DNA from: JANPGR01 sp031424015
GTDB taxonomy: Bacteria > Patescibacteriota > Minisyncoccia > Phycocordibacterales > UBA1006
Length of the DNA: 11,532 nucleotides
Reading direction: 5' to 3'
Assembly (NCBI GenBank): GCA_031424015.1
Contig: JANPGR010000100.1
Location: forward strand, 1-11,532
Positions 5,229 to 11,305 of this stretch are shown one piece after another. Below the pieces are notes generated by a model, which did no database searches, was not told the origin of the DNA, and saw only the letters and a program-made list of their open reading frames with translations. The position numbers and the translations under genes were made by a program. Within the stretch, counting starts at the first letter, position 1. Each line of letters starts with the position of its first letter.

Positions 5229-6275
5229 TTATTTAAATTTATTTACTACTTCTTTTTCCTTGTACTTGATACACAGGAAAGCTTCTCGGCTCGTGATATT
5301 GCCATCCTTCGCCGATTTACTATGCAGAATCAGACCCTTACTGTCGGTATACCAACCATCGAGGCCTTGATTTTTTGTATAGTACCTCTTTTCCAGTTTA
5401 CTTTCTCGATGCATTGAATACAATACTTTATCTTCCGACTTACCGGCGGCTGCGGGACAGAATACTATCATATAGATAGTTCTGCCATCATTCATATTTG
5501 GCCTATTCCTGATTTCCCATTGTTTGACCATATATGTTATATAACATTTCACCAGTAGCTTTATGTTTCTATTCTTGCAAGCAAAAACAATATCCTTCAT
5601 TGTGTACCCAGGAACTTCTGTCATCCCTGTTTCTGTAAATTGCAAAATACTAGCAGCTGTAATTTGTCCTGTTTCTCTGTCTACATGTAATTCATACGGA
5701 TTCAGAGAACACTCCAAATTCATCGCCATCAAATAGTCAACAGGTTTGCCGCCAATCTGACGAGAGAGAGAGTCTAACCCTTCCAGAATCACTGACCGCT
5801 CCCAGTCACTGGTGTGTAGCGAGAGCTTTTTGATATATGCTTGATAGCGGATATCGTCAGCCAATGTCGGCTCGCTCTCTTTCGTTCTGTTCTTATAGTG
5901 CTGCTCCCAATAACTGGTCGCGTCATCTAACTTTTCAGCAAAGAATCCACCAAAGAAATAGAATATACCGACCCAGAATGCGATTGAAAACTTTTTACTC
6001 CAAATCTTTTTTGTGATTTGGTTGTGTAGAAAATCGACAATCTTGTCCCAGCTCCATAATACCGTTTTTATCAATGCTTTTATTATAATAATAACAAAAA
6101 ACACACTCAAAACTAGCATAGTAAGTAGAATAAACTTGATCCATCCTACTTCCATTTGGAGTATATACTCCAAAGTATTAGATGTATCATGCATTCCTGG
6201 CGGGGGCGGGGGTAAATTGCAAGAATAAAAACCCATTAAAAACACAAGGCTTTTTATGAAAATATTTTTTTTCAT
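5229..6275 (-). CDS. Membrane-tethered lipoprotein with C-terminal SLT-type lytic transglycosylase domain
   Basis: Residues 1-19 form a lipoprotein-like signal ending MGFYSC (Cys19), followed by NLPPPPPG. Two membrane helices follow (about 44-67 and 95-113), joined by a basic, presumably cytoplasmic loop (68-94), which returns the chain to the outside. The C-terminal domain (about 137-290) has the layout of SLT-fold enzymes: YLMAMNLECSLNP with candidate catalytic Glu188, then ETGQITAASILQFTETG (201-217), and YMIVFCPAAAGK (268-279), matching the late 'Y..VF.P' motif. Such enzymes cleave peptidoglycan glycan strands. Family Gly in the QFT region is replaced by Ala/Ser, so activity is not assured. 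A promoter lies upstream; no Shine-Dalgarno, but an A-rich leader. Length is 348 residues. The SLT call is by motif; the N-terminal half is unfamiliar. Confidence 0.7.
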   Translation of the reverse strand: MKKNIFIKSLVFLMGFYSCNLPPPPPGMHDTSNTLEYILQMEVGWIKFILLTMLVLSVFFVIIIIKALIKTVLWSWDKIVDFLHNQITKKIWSKKFSIAFWVGIFYFFGGFFAEKLDDATSYWEQHYKNRTKESEPTLADDIRYQAYIKKLSLHTSDWERSVILEGLDSLSRQIGGKPVDYLMAMNLECSLNPYELHVDRETGQITAASILQFTETGMTEVPGYTMKDIVFACKNRNIKLLVKCYITYMVKQWEIRNRPNMNDGRTIYMIVFCPAAAGKSEDKVLYSMHRESKLEKRYYTKNQGLDGWYTDSKGLILHSKSAKDGNITSREAFLCIKYKEKEVVNKFK

Positions 6276-6336
6276 TTTTAGCTGTTTACTTTTTTAAAAA
6301 ATTTAATTTTATTCAGTTTGTTAAAAGTCTGGTCAG

Positions 6337-6365
6337 AGACTACTCCTCCTGTTGGATTTTGTCAA
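6337..6365 (-). promoter_or_regulatory. Promoter of the two-gene membrane cassette
   Basis: Read on minus: TTGACA (6365-6360), 17-base spacer, TAGTCT (6342-6337). Transcription should begin near 6330, about 54 bases before the ATG at 6275. It lies 36 bases after the stop of the delta-prime-like gene, giving the cassette its own expression. Confidence 0.6.
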
Positions 6366-6401
6366 TAGCCGGTACTTATCCTCTATCGTTGCCATAAATT
6401 A

Positions 6402-6929
6402 TTACTTGACCTTGAACCATTTTTGAGCATCCGCGATCCACGTCTTTGGTAGGTTGCCCGAGGCTGACAGGATGTGAACGAATCGCGTCGCGAGGTCGGT
6501 CGAAATCGCAGGATATGGCATAGCAAAAGGAGCCTTTTTCCCCTTTTTCACCATTGGCGGGTATATGCGACATCGGGATTGCACCGTCGGCAGGATAGCC
6601 GCACCATCCAGAGTCAGGATCAGAATGTGGACATGGTCTGGTGATTCTTCGAGGACTTTGAGGAGGACTTGTTGGGCTTCGGCCAGATAGGTATCATATG
6701 CCAACACCGACAGTATTTGCTGTCCGGGCAAGTGCATTCTGATGTCCGAAGCATACTGATGTGCCTCGTCGATCGTGAATTTGTCACCTGTTAGGATGTG
6801 TACTCTGTGATGTGGCAGATTCATTGCGGCCGACCGGAGGTCGGCCGCAATGGCAACAAAAGAATCCACCGGCTGAATCCCATGACTCTGCCAATAGTGA
6901 CTCATATCTAGTGATTCAAGCTTTTTCAT
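6402..6929 (-). CDS. DNA polymerase III delta-prime-like clamp-loader subunit, short form
   Basis: With the ATG at 6929 the protein has 175 residues. VHILTGDKFTIDEAHQYAS, then EAQQVLLKVLEESPDHVHIL and AILPTVQSRCRIYP match the centre of clamp-loader AAA+ domains: the helix that in delta-prime is 'LLKtLEEP', the sensor region and the SRC motif. The Walker A part and the C-terminal collar domain are missing, so it is about half the usual size; it may be a structural delta-prime stand-in. ATG 6929 is preferred because an extended -10 (TGGTATACT, 6944-6936) ends 6 bases before it, suggesting a leaderless transcript; TTG at 6947 overlaps that box, and ATG at 6905 is possible. A perfect 14-bp hairpin lies in the coding sequence (6822-6852). 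The IS982 element sits just upstream. Confidence 0.75.
   Translation of the reverse strand: MKKLESLDMSHYWQSHGIQPVDSFVAIAADLRSAAMNLPHHRVHILTGDKFTIDEAHQYASDIRMHLPGQQILSVLAYDTYLAEAQQVLLKVLEESPDHVHILILTLDGAAILPTVQSRCRIYPPMVKKGKKAPFAMPYPAISTDLATRFVHILSASGNLPKTWIADAQKWFKVK
6822..6852. repeat. Perfect 14-bp inverted repeat inside the delta-prime-like gene
   Basis: CATTGCGGCCGACC (6822-6835) and GGTCGGCCGCAATG (6839-6852) pair without a mismatch around a 3-base loop. It lies about 80-110 bases into the message and encodes AADLRSAAMN on minus. It could slow or shape translation, or be a trapped palindromic repeat. Confidence 0.8.
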
Positions 6930-6935
6930 ATACGT

Positions 6936-6944
6936 AGTATACCA
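6936..6944 (-). promoter_or_regulatory. Extended -10 of the delta-prime-like gene
   Basis: TGGTATACT on minus, ending 6 bases before ATG 6929; the predicted start point is the A of ATG. No -35 of quality is visible in the 17-18 base position. It lies outside the IS, between the left terminal repeat and the gene. Confidence 0.5.
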
Positions 6945-7033
6945 CAAAGACTCGACCAGAAAAGAAAAAGACCGAATGACTACATATTACAAACTTTGAA
7001 TTACAAAACCCTCCCCGTTATCCCCACCCAATC

Positions 7034-7065
7034 ACAAAAAACCACTCTTTTGGGTGGTTTTTTGT
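7034..7065. terminator. Bidirectional terminator-like hairpin inside the IS left end
   Basis: A perfect 12-bp stem ACAAAAAACCAC (7034-7045) / GTGGTTTTTTGT (7054-7065) with an 8-base loop and T-runs on both strands. It lies 13 bases before the transposase ATG. It would stop outside transcription from entering the transposase gene and stop leftward transcription crossing the element from the mreB side. Confidence 0.7.
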
Positions 7066-7066
7066 A

Positions 7067-7072
7067 TACAAT
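7067..7072 (+). promoter_or_regulatory. -10 box of the IS982 transposase
   Basis: TACAAT ends 6 bases before ATG 7079, predicting a leaderless message. No -35 is recognisable, as the upstream bases are the hairpin stem, so expression is probably weak. Confidence 0.35.
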
Positions 7073-7078
7073 TTTTGC

Positions 7079-7900
7079 ATGAGTACTCTAGGTACGATTG
7101 AACTAGCCACCTACAAAAAGCTAGCAATCAAAGCTGATGCTGTACTCAAACAGCTTCATCTGTTGGATAAACCCAACAAATCTGGTCGACCATTATCAAT
7201 ACCAATCAAGGAAGCGGTTACACTTGCTTTGTATTGGCACACTTCAGGTCGTACTACCAAGAAATCAGTTTATGATGATTTCAAGGAGCACCTCCATTGT
7301 ACCTACAAAACCCTGGTAATTGCAATCAACAGACAGTGCTGGATCATTGCATATATACTAATGAAACTCTTTAGGTTGAATCATAGTGGGGCCCACCCGG
7401 TAAAGCATGTTGATAGTACTCCATTACCTGTGTGCAAGGTAAAGAATGCAAAACATCACAAGACCATGACTGAGTTTGCAGGATGGGGAAAGACTGGAAT
7501 GGGCTGGTTTTATGGGTTAAAACTCCATATGTGTAGTGATTTAAATAGAAAGATACTTGCTCTCAAGCTTACCTCAGGAAATACCGATGATAGGTACGTA
7601 GTAATAGATTTGACTAAAGAATTAGATGGAATCTTTGTTATGGATGCAGGATATATTTCAAAGAAACTAGAGCAAGAGATCTTCGTGGAAGGTAAGAGGA
7701 TAGCTTTGATACAACCCAGAAGATCTATGAAGAAACTTGCAACGCAGTTAGAGTTAGCACTCTATCAAACAAGATTCCAAATAGAGTTTAACTTTAGAGA
7801 CTTGAAAATGTTCTTTGGATTAGTGAGCTCTACTCCTCGTTCTGTAGAGGGATACCTTACTAATTACTTCTCATCACTGGTTGGATATTTGTTATCATAG
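7079..7900 (+). CDS. IS982-family DDE transposase
   Basis: The enzyme cuts and joins the ends of its own insertion sequence. It has 273 residues, near the family norm. The DDE triad is readable: Asp112 in HVDSTPLPVC, Asp189 in VMDAGYISKK, and Glu236 in FQIEFNFRDLK. Between them lie GWFYGLKLHM (142-151) and LTSGNTDDR (164-172), typical of IS982 proteins. The N-terminal part (1-95) is helical and probably binds the ends. There is no frameshift or internal stop, so the copy could be active. It is the only long + strand gene in a minus-strand neighbourhood, as expected for an insertion. ATG 7079 follows a TACAAT box; no Shine-Dalgarno. Its stop TAG is followed by 95 bases of non-coding DNA before the right terminal repeat. 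Confidence 0.92.
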   Translation: MSTLGTIELATYKKLAIKADAVLKQLHLLDKPNKSGRPLSIPIKEAVTLALYWHTSGRTTKKSVYDDFKEHLHCTYKTLVIAINRQCWIIAYILMKLFRLNHSGAHPVKHVDSTPLPVCKVKNAKHHKTMTEFAGWGKTGMGWFYGLKLHMCSDLNRKILALKLTSGNTDDRYVVIDLTKELDGIFVMDAGYISKKLEQEIFVEGKRIALIQPRRSMKKLATQLELALYQTRFQIEFNFRDLKMFFGLVSSTPRSVEGYLTNYFSSLVGYLLS

Positions 7901-8031
7901 TTATCCTTTGAATTGTTTGGAGAGCATCAGCTTTGATCAGTAACACATGCGAGTGAGTGGTGATGTTTTCTTGTTCTTGTGGTTTTTGGGTGAGAAGGGT
8001 TTTGTAATTCAAAGTTTAATAGTTCCAGATT

Positions 8032-8060
8032 AATCTATACCTCTATTTGATAGATGTCAA
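8032..8060 (-). promoter_or_regulatory. Promoter after mreB, now cut off from its gene by the IS
   Basis: Read on minus: TTGACA (8060-8055), 17-base spacer, TAGATT (8037-8032). Transcription would begin near 8025, 8 bases before the IS right end. Without the IS, the next gene leftward is the delta-prime-like gene, about 90 bases from the -10. Confidence 0.55.
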
Positions 8061-8071
8061 TGATTTTACTA

Positions 8072-9091
8072 CTATTTCGCCAAGAGAGCTTTTTTATACA
8101 CATCGATGTGTTCGAGGGCGATTCCTGTCCCCTTTGCCACACAGTACAGCGCGTCATCTGACAAATATGCCTTTATGCCTGTCTTTGCCAGGATGAGGTC
8201 GGTCAGATAGCGCAGTTGGGATGTCCCGCCGGTCAGGATAATCCCGTTATCGATCAGATCACTGGCGAGTTCGGGTTTGGTCTCGTGCATTACATCCTTT
8301 ATAGTCTGAATTACAATTGCCAGTTCGCGTTCTATCGCTATTACTACCTCGTTGGTGGACATTTTGATCTGACGAGGCAGGCCTGACACATAATCACGCC
8401 CTTTGATGAGGATTTCCAATTCATTTTCTGGAGACTGTCTCATTGCTCCTCCTATTTTTATTTTGATCTTTTCGCTCGTCCTCTCGCCGATGGCCAGATT
8501 GTGAGTGCGTTTAACATAATCAATAATAGACTGGTCGATTTTGTTGCCGGCGCATTTGACTGATTTTGCGGTCACAATAGAACCGAGGGATATCACTGCC
8601 ACATCCGTCGTACCTCCGCCGATATCGACGATCATGTGGCCTGTAGGCTCGTAAATAGGCACACCAGCACCGATTGCAGCCAAAATAGGCTCCTTTGCAG
8701 GAATGACGCTACCTGCACCAGCACGCAGTCCCGCCTCGATTACAGCACGACGCTCTGCGCTCGTAATCCCCGCCGGTACAGACACCACTACATCCGGTTT
8801 CAACAAGTTCCAACTGCCAAGGGTCTTTTGGATGAAATAGCGCAACATTGCCTCGGTCACACGATAATCAGCGATCACTCCATCACGCATAGGACGAAAA
8901 GCAATAATAGAATCAGGGGTTTTGCCGATCATGTCTTTTGCTTCGGTTCCGATTGCTTTGACTTGTTGGGTTTCTGTATCGATAGCAACCACACTCGGTT
9001 CATTAATCACGATACCTTTGCCAGGGACATACACCAGCACATTTGCCGTTCCGAGGTCGATTCCGATTTTGGGGGTAGAAAAGAAAGACAT
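8072..9091 (-). CDS. mreB: Rod-shape actin homologue MreB
   Basis: MreB forms ATP-dependent filaments under the membrane and guides the elongation machinery. At 339 residues it has the normal length. Landmarks: phosphate-1 loop IGIDLGTANVLVYV (9-22), VVVSVPAGITSAERRAV (101-117), KEPILAAIGAG (133-143) with the hydrolysis-associated Glu134, phosphate-2 DIGGGTTDVAVIS (156-168), adenosine loop LTGGTSQLRYL (286-296) and the near-terminal VAKGTGIALEH. The N-terminal MSFFSTPKIG is short and could help membrane contact. The start is fixed by a consensus TATAAT ending 7 bases before ATG, with TTGCTT 16 bases upstream; no Shine-Dalgarno. It follows rodA in the same direction but is separated from it by a fold-back element and has its own promoter. 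The gene ends in TAG. Confidence 0.97.
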   Translation of the reverse strand: MSFFSTPKIGIDLGTANVLVYVPGKGIVINEPSVVAIDTETQQVKAIGTEAKDMIGKTPDSIIAFRPMRDGVIADYRVTEAMLRYFIQKTLGSWNLLKPDVVVSVPAGITSAERRAVIEAGLRAGAGSVIPAKEPILAAIGAGVPIYEPTGHMIVDIGGGTTDVAVISLGSIVTAKSVKCAGNKIDQSIIDYVKRTHNLAIGERTSEKIKIKIGGAMRQSPENELEILIKGRDYVSGLPRQIKMSTNEVVIAIERELAIVIQTIKDVMHETKPELASDLIDNGIILTGGTSQLRYLTDLILAKTGIKAYLSDDALYCVAKGTGIALEHIDVYKKALLAK

Positions 9092-9098
9092 TATTCTG

Positions 9099-9126
9099 AT
9101 TATACGCGATTGGCAGGAAAAAGCAA
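9099..9126 (-). promoter_or_regulatory. mreB promoter, leaderless layout
   Basis: Read on minus: TTGCTT (9126-9121), 16-base spacer, TATAAT (9104-9099), then 7 bases and ATG. The expected start point coincides with or adjoins the A of ATG. Confidence 0.65.
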
Positions 9127-9142
9127 AAGAACTACCCTCCTA

Positions 9143-9265
9143 CCCACAAATACCTAAACCATTCTTGCAGGTCTGCAAAACTCGGCATCAATTTCATCGC
9201 TATCACGATGAATTTCGCCTCAAACAAGTTTCGACTTTTCAGAATTGGTTAGAGGTATTTGTGGG
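9143..9265. repeat. Nested fold-back element between rodA and mreB
   Basis: The outer arms CCCACAAATACCT (9143-9155) and AGGTATTTGTGGG (9253-9265) pair perfectly and continue inwards as AACC-ATTCT / AGAATTGGTT (to 9165 and 9241) with small bulges, about 22 pairs. Inside lies a second hairpin TTCATCG-CTATCA-CGATGAA (9193-9212), flanked by GGC (9184-9186) and GCC (9217-9219). It begins 8 bases after the rodA stop (minus direction) and ends 17 bases before the mreB -35. It has no ORF. It could be a miniature mobile element, a structured RNA, or the rodA terminator; the T-run expected of a terminator is absent. Confidence 0.7.
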
Positions 9266-9273
9266 GGCAGGTT

Positions 9274-10434
9274 CTAATACAAACTCAAATTTTTAGGTCC
9301 TAGGAATTGCACATCACCCGATGACTGATCTGGCTTTGCCCTCATAATCATAGACAAGGCAATACCGAGACCTAGATATTCAGTAATAATATGAGAACCA
9401 CCAAAACTCATAAACGGCATCGGTAGTCCCGTCACGGGCAACATACCCATATTCATACCGATATGGATTACGCCGTGTACCCCTATCATTGTTGCATATC
9501 CTACGATATACAGAGTATCGATAGACCTCTCGCCATAAACACCGATCAAGAGCAAGCTAATCACCAAAAGAGCGGTAGAGAGTATAATAACCAGTCCACC
9601 AATAGCCCCCCATTCTTCGACAAAACTGGCATAGACGAAATCTGTATGATGTTCTGGCAAAAAACCCAATCTACCTTGGGTCCCCCCGCCGACACCATAC
9701 CCGGTATACCCTGCTGCTCCTATAGCGATTTTCGACTGTATAACATTGTATCCAGCACCAAAAGGGTCTCGTTCGGGATTAATGAATGTCAAAATACGAT
9801 CCTTTTGGTACGGAGCAAACACGAACAGCCAAGCCAAAACCAAAATAGCAAAACTTCCCAAAACAAGGATTGCTGTATGCCTCCACCAGAGCCCAGCAGC
9901 GAGAGTCATGCAAAACCAAATAGCAATAAAAATCACCATCGTACCGAAATCAGGCTGTAGCAACAAGAGAAAAGATACTCCCACCAAGGTCAAAAGAGGT
10001 TGTATCAATATTGAAGGATGTTTTATCAATATATGTCTACGTTCATAAAAGTGAGCAATAAACAGCATAAAAGCAATCTTCATACCATCTGCAGGCTGTA
10101 ACGAAAACAGACCAAAATCAAACCAACTCCGCGCTCCATTGATACGTGACCCAAATACGAGCACCGCAAGCAGGAGTCCAATCCCTACATAAAAGAGTAT
10201 TTTTACCAGAGGTCGATCATGATACCAAAAATTTTTAAGACGAACACAAAATATCATCAGTAAAACGCCAATAACAATATAGAGTAATTGCCGAAAAAAC
10301 GTCAAATTCGAAACCCAAAACTGCAATCCATTTTGACTCGGATCAAACAATACAAATAACCCTGCCAGAGATAGCACAGTGACAGAGCCCAGGAGGAGCT
10401 TTCGCACAAAAGAAAAATATTCTATTCTTGCCAT
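9274..10434 (-). CDS. rodA: SEDS peptidoglycan glycosyltransferase RodA
   Basis: RodA polymerises lipid II into glycan strands during side-wall growth, with a class B PBP and MreB as partners. It has 386 residues and many hydrophobic segments, about ten by eye. SEDS landmarks: GARSWFDFGLFSLQPADGMK (100-119), LLLQPDFGT (157-165), PEHHTDFVYA (260-269) with the essential Asp265, and the late MLPVTGLPMPFMSFGGS (331-347). In QPADGMK the residue normally Glu (family QPSEF.K) is Asp116. No class B PBP gene is in the window. The gene begins 32 bases after the 264-aa gene and is probably co-transcribed, but TATACT (10449-10444) also ends 9 bases before its ATG, so a private near-leaderless start is possible. 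No Shine-Dalgarno. It ends in TAG at 9274-9276. Confidence 0.95.
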   Translation of the reverse strand: MARIEYFSFVRKLLLGSVTVLSLAGLFVLFDPSQNGLQFWVSNLTFFRQLLYIVIGVLLMIFCVRLKNFWYHDRPLVKILFYVGIGLLLAVLVFGSRINGARSWFDFGLFSLQPADGMKIAFMLFIAHFYERRHILIKHPSILIQPLLTLVGVSFLLLLQPDFGTMVIFIAIWFCMTLAAGLWWRHTAILVLGSFAILVLAWLFVFAPYQKDRILTFINPERDPFGAGYNVIQSKIAIGAAGYTGYGVGGGTQGRLGFLPEHHTDFVYASFVEEWGAIGGLVIILSTALLVISLLLIGVYGERSIDTLYIVGYATMIGVHGVIHIGMNMGMLPVTGLPMPFMSFGGSHIITEYLGLGIALSMIMRAKPDQSSGDVQFLGPKNLSLY

Positions 10435-10466
10435 ATATTAATTAGTATAAAAACAGTAGTATGGTA

Positions 10467-11261
10467 CTATTTTTGCAAAAGTGCATCATATTCGGGAAAA
10501 CTAAACAGAGGAGTTATCTCAACTCGAAATGGGGCATCACCTATAAACGGATTAGGCCAAGTGTAGACCAAATCATAGTCTTTTCCTGCTTTGAGTCGTG
10601 GGACTCGGGTTTTACTCACGGCAACAAGTGAATCATTTGAGTCATACACAGAAGCAACAAAATCTACAAAATGGAAAAGACGTTTTTGGTCATTAGTCGC
10701 AACCGTTGCTTTTGCTCTAGGGCGAGTTGTTTCTGTTTCGAGCAGAACCTTTGTAATGAGGAATGGATTAGGTATCGAATCATGTGGTAGAGGTAGATAC
10801 ACATAATGATTCGCCAGAGCACACAATATTTTATCTGGTTTTCCTTGTGGGATTTCTAGAGAATTATCAGTAACGACATATCGTCCTGCAGGAGGTATGG
10901 ATATCGTACCTGATACTGTTTTGAGTTTGGAATATTCAGCATCGACTATCGTACATTGATAGGCTACATTATATGCGAATGATTCGAAATTTTGATTTTC
11001 AACAGAAAATGCCAGAGAATATACATTATCATCAACATGAATGATTCGAGACCATTCTACCTCCAGAGGCTTTTGCACATCAAAACAGAGCCGAGGGCAA
11101 TTACCTCCGCAATCTACCCCTGTCTCTGTGCCATTTTTCAGAGCATCGTTGCACATTGCAGGTTTGAGCCAGTTATATACCAAAGGCGGCAAAACAATAG
11201 CAGATAGCGCTACCGCAATCACAATGATGAGAATATATAATCTACGACGAATTGCCCACAT
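10467..11261 (-). CDS. One-TM envelope protein with Cys/Gly-rich cluster, function unknown
   Basis: The protein has 264 residues: a basic start MWAIRRR, one membrane helix (about 8-31), then an external part. Just outside the membrane lies a compact cluster with Cys37, Cys51, Cys55 and Cys59 (NGTETGVDCGGNCPRLC), resembling Asp/Asn/Gly-rich calcium-binding or disulfide-knotted loops. The rest (65-264) is beta-rich, with Cys103 and Cys147, and looks like one or two immunoglobulin-like domains. I recall similar proteins with this cluster in Parcubacteria genomes, but cannot name a function. Its position 32 bases before rodA suggests a role in the envelope or wall synthesis (inference). ATG 11261 is supported by TGATATACT 9 bases upstream and TTGTTT 17 bases further. 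It ends in TAG. Confidence 0.8.
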   Translation of the reverse strand: MWAIRRRLYILIIVIAVALSAIVLPPLVYNWLKPAMCNDALKNGTETGVDCGGNCPRLCFDVQKPLEVEWSRIIHVDDNVYSLAFSVENQNFESFAYNVAYQCTIVDAEYSKLKTVSGTISIPPAGRYVVTDNSLEIPQGKPDKILCALANHYVYLPLPHDSIPNPFLITKVLLETETTRPRAKATVATNDQKRLFHFVDFVASVYDSNDSLVAVSKTRVPRLKAGKDYDLVYTWPNPFIGDAPFRVEITPLFSFPEYDALLQK

Positions 11262-11270
11262 ATATTTTAA

Positions 11271-11299
11271 AGTATATCACAAGTACAAAAGAGAAACAA
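11271..11299 (-). promoter_or_regulatory. Promoter of the 264-aa gene and rodA
   Basis: Read on minus: TTGTTT (11299-11294), 17-base spacer, TATACT (11276-11271) with a TG extension (TGATATACT). It is 9 bases from the ATG, so the leader would be about 2 bases. The MITE described next ends 9 bases upstream of the -35. Confidence 0.6.
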
Positions 11300-11305
11300 A
11301 AAAAA

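Larger units (their letters stand above)
6991..8017 (+). mobile_element. Complete IS982-family insertion sequence
   Basis: The 22-base ends AAACTTTGAATTACAAAACCCT (6991-7012) and their exact reverse complement (7996-8017) bound a 1027-bp element with one intact transposase on +. Size and transposase agree with the IS982 family. No convincing direct target duplication flanks these ends (left ...ATATTAC, right AATAGTT...). If the true ends are the inner ACAAAACCCT (7003 and 8005), the element is 1003 bp, the flanks share AATT, and the insertion would have split a 20-bp palindrome. It lies between mreB and the delta-prime-like gene and interrupts no recognisable ORF. Confidence 0.9.

Noticed and set aside
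6321..6342. Weak hairpin AGTCT/AGACT before TTTT, as terminator of the delta-prime-like gene
   Set aside because: Only 5 bp, and it overlaps the -10 of the cassette promoter; too weak to call.
8636..9296. Two long + frames opposite mreB (8636-9157, 8922-9296)
   Set aside because: Both are antisense to the conserved MreB reading frame and show no recognisable protein pattern.
9463..9960. 165-codon + frame opposite rodA
   Set aside because: It lies wholly within rodA, whose motifs are clear on the other strand; the composition is that of an antisense shadow.
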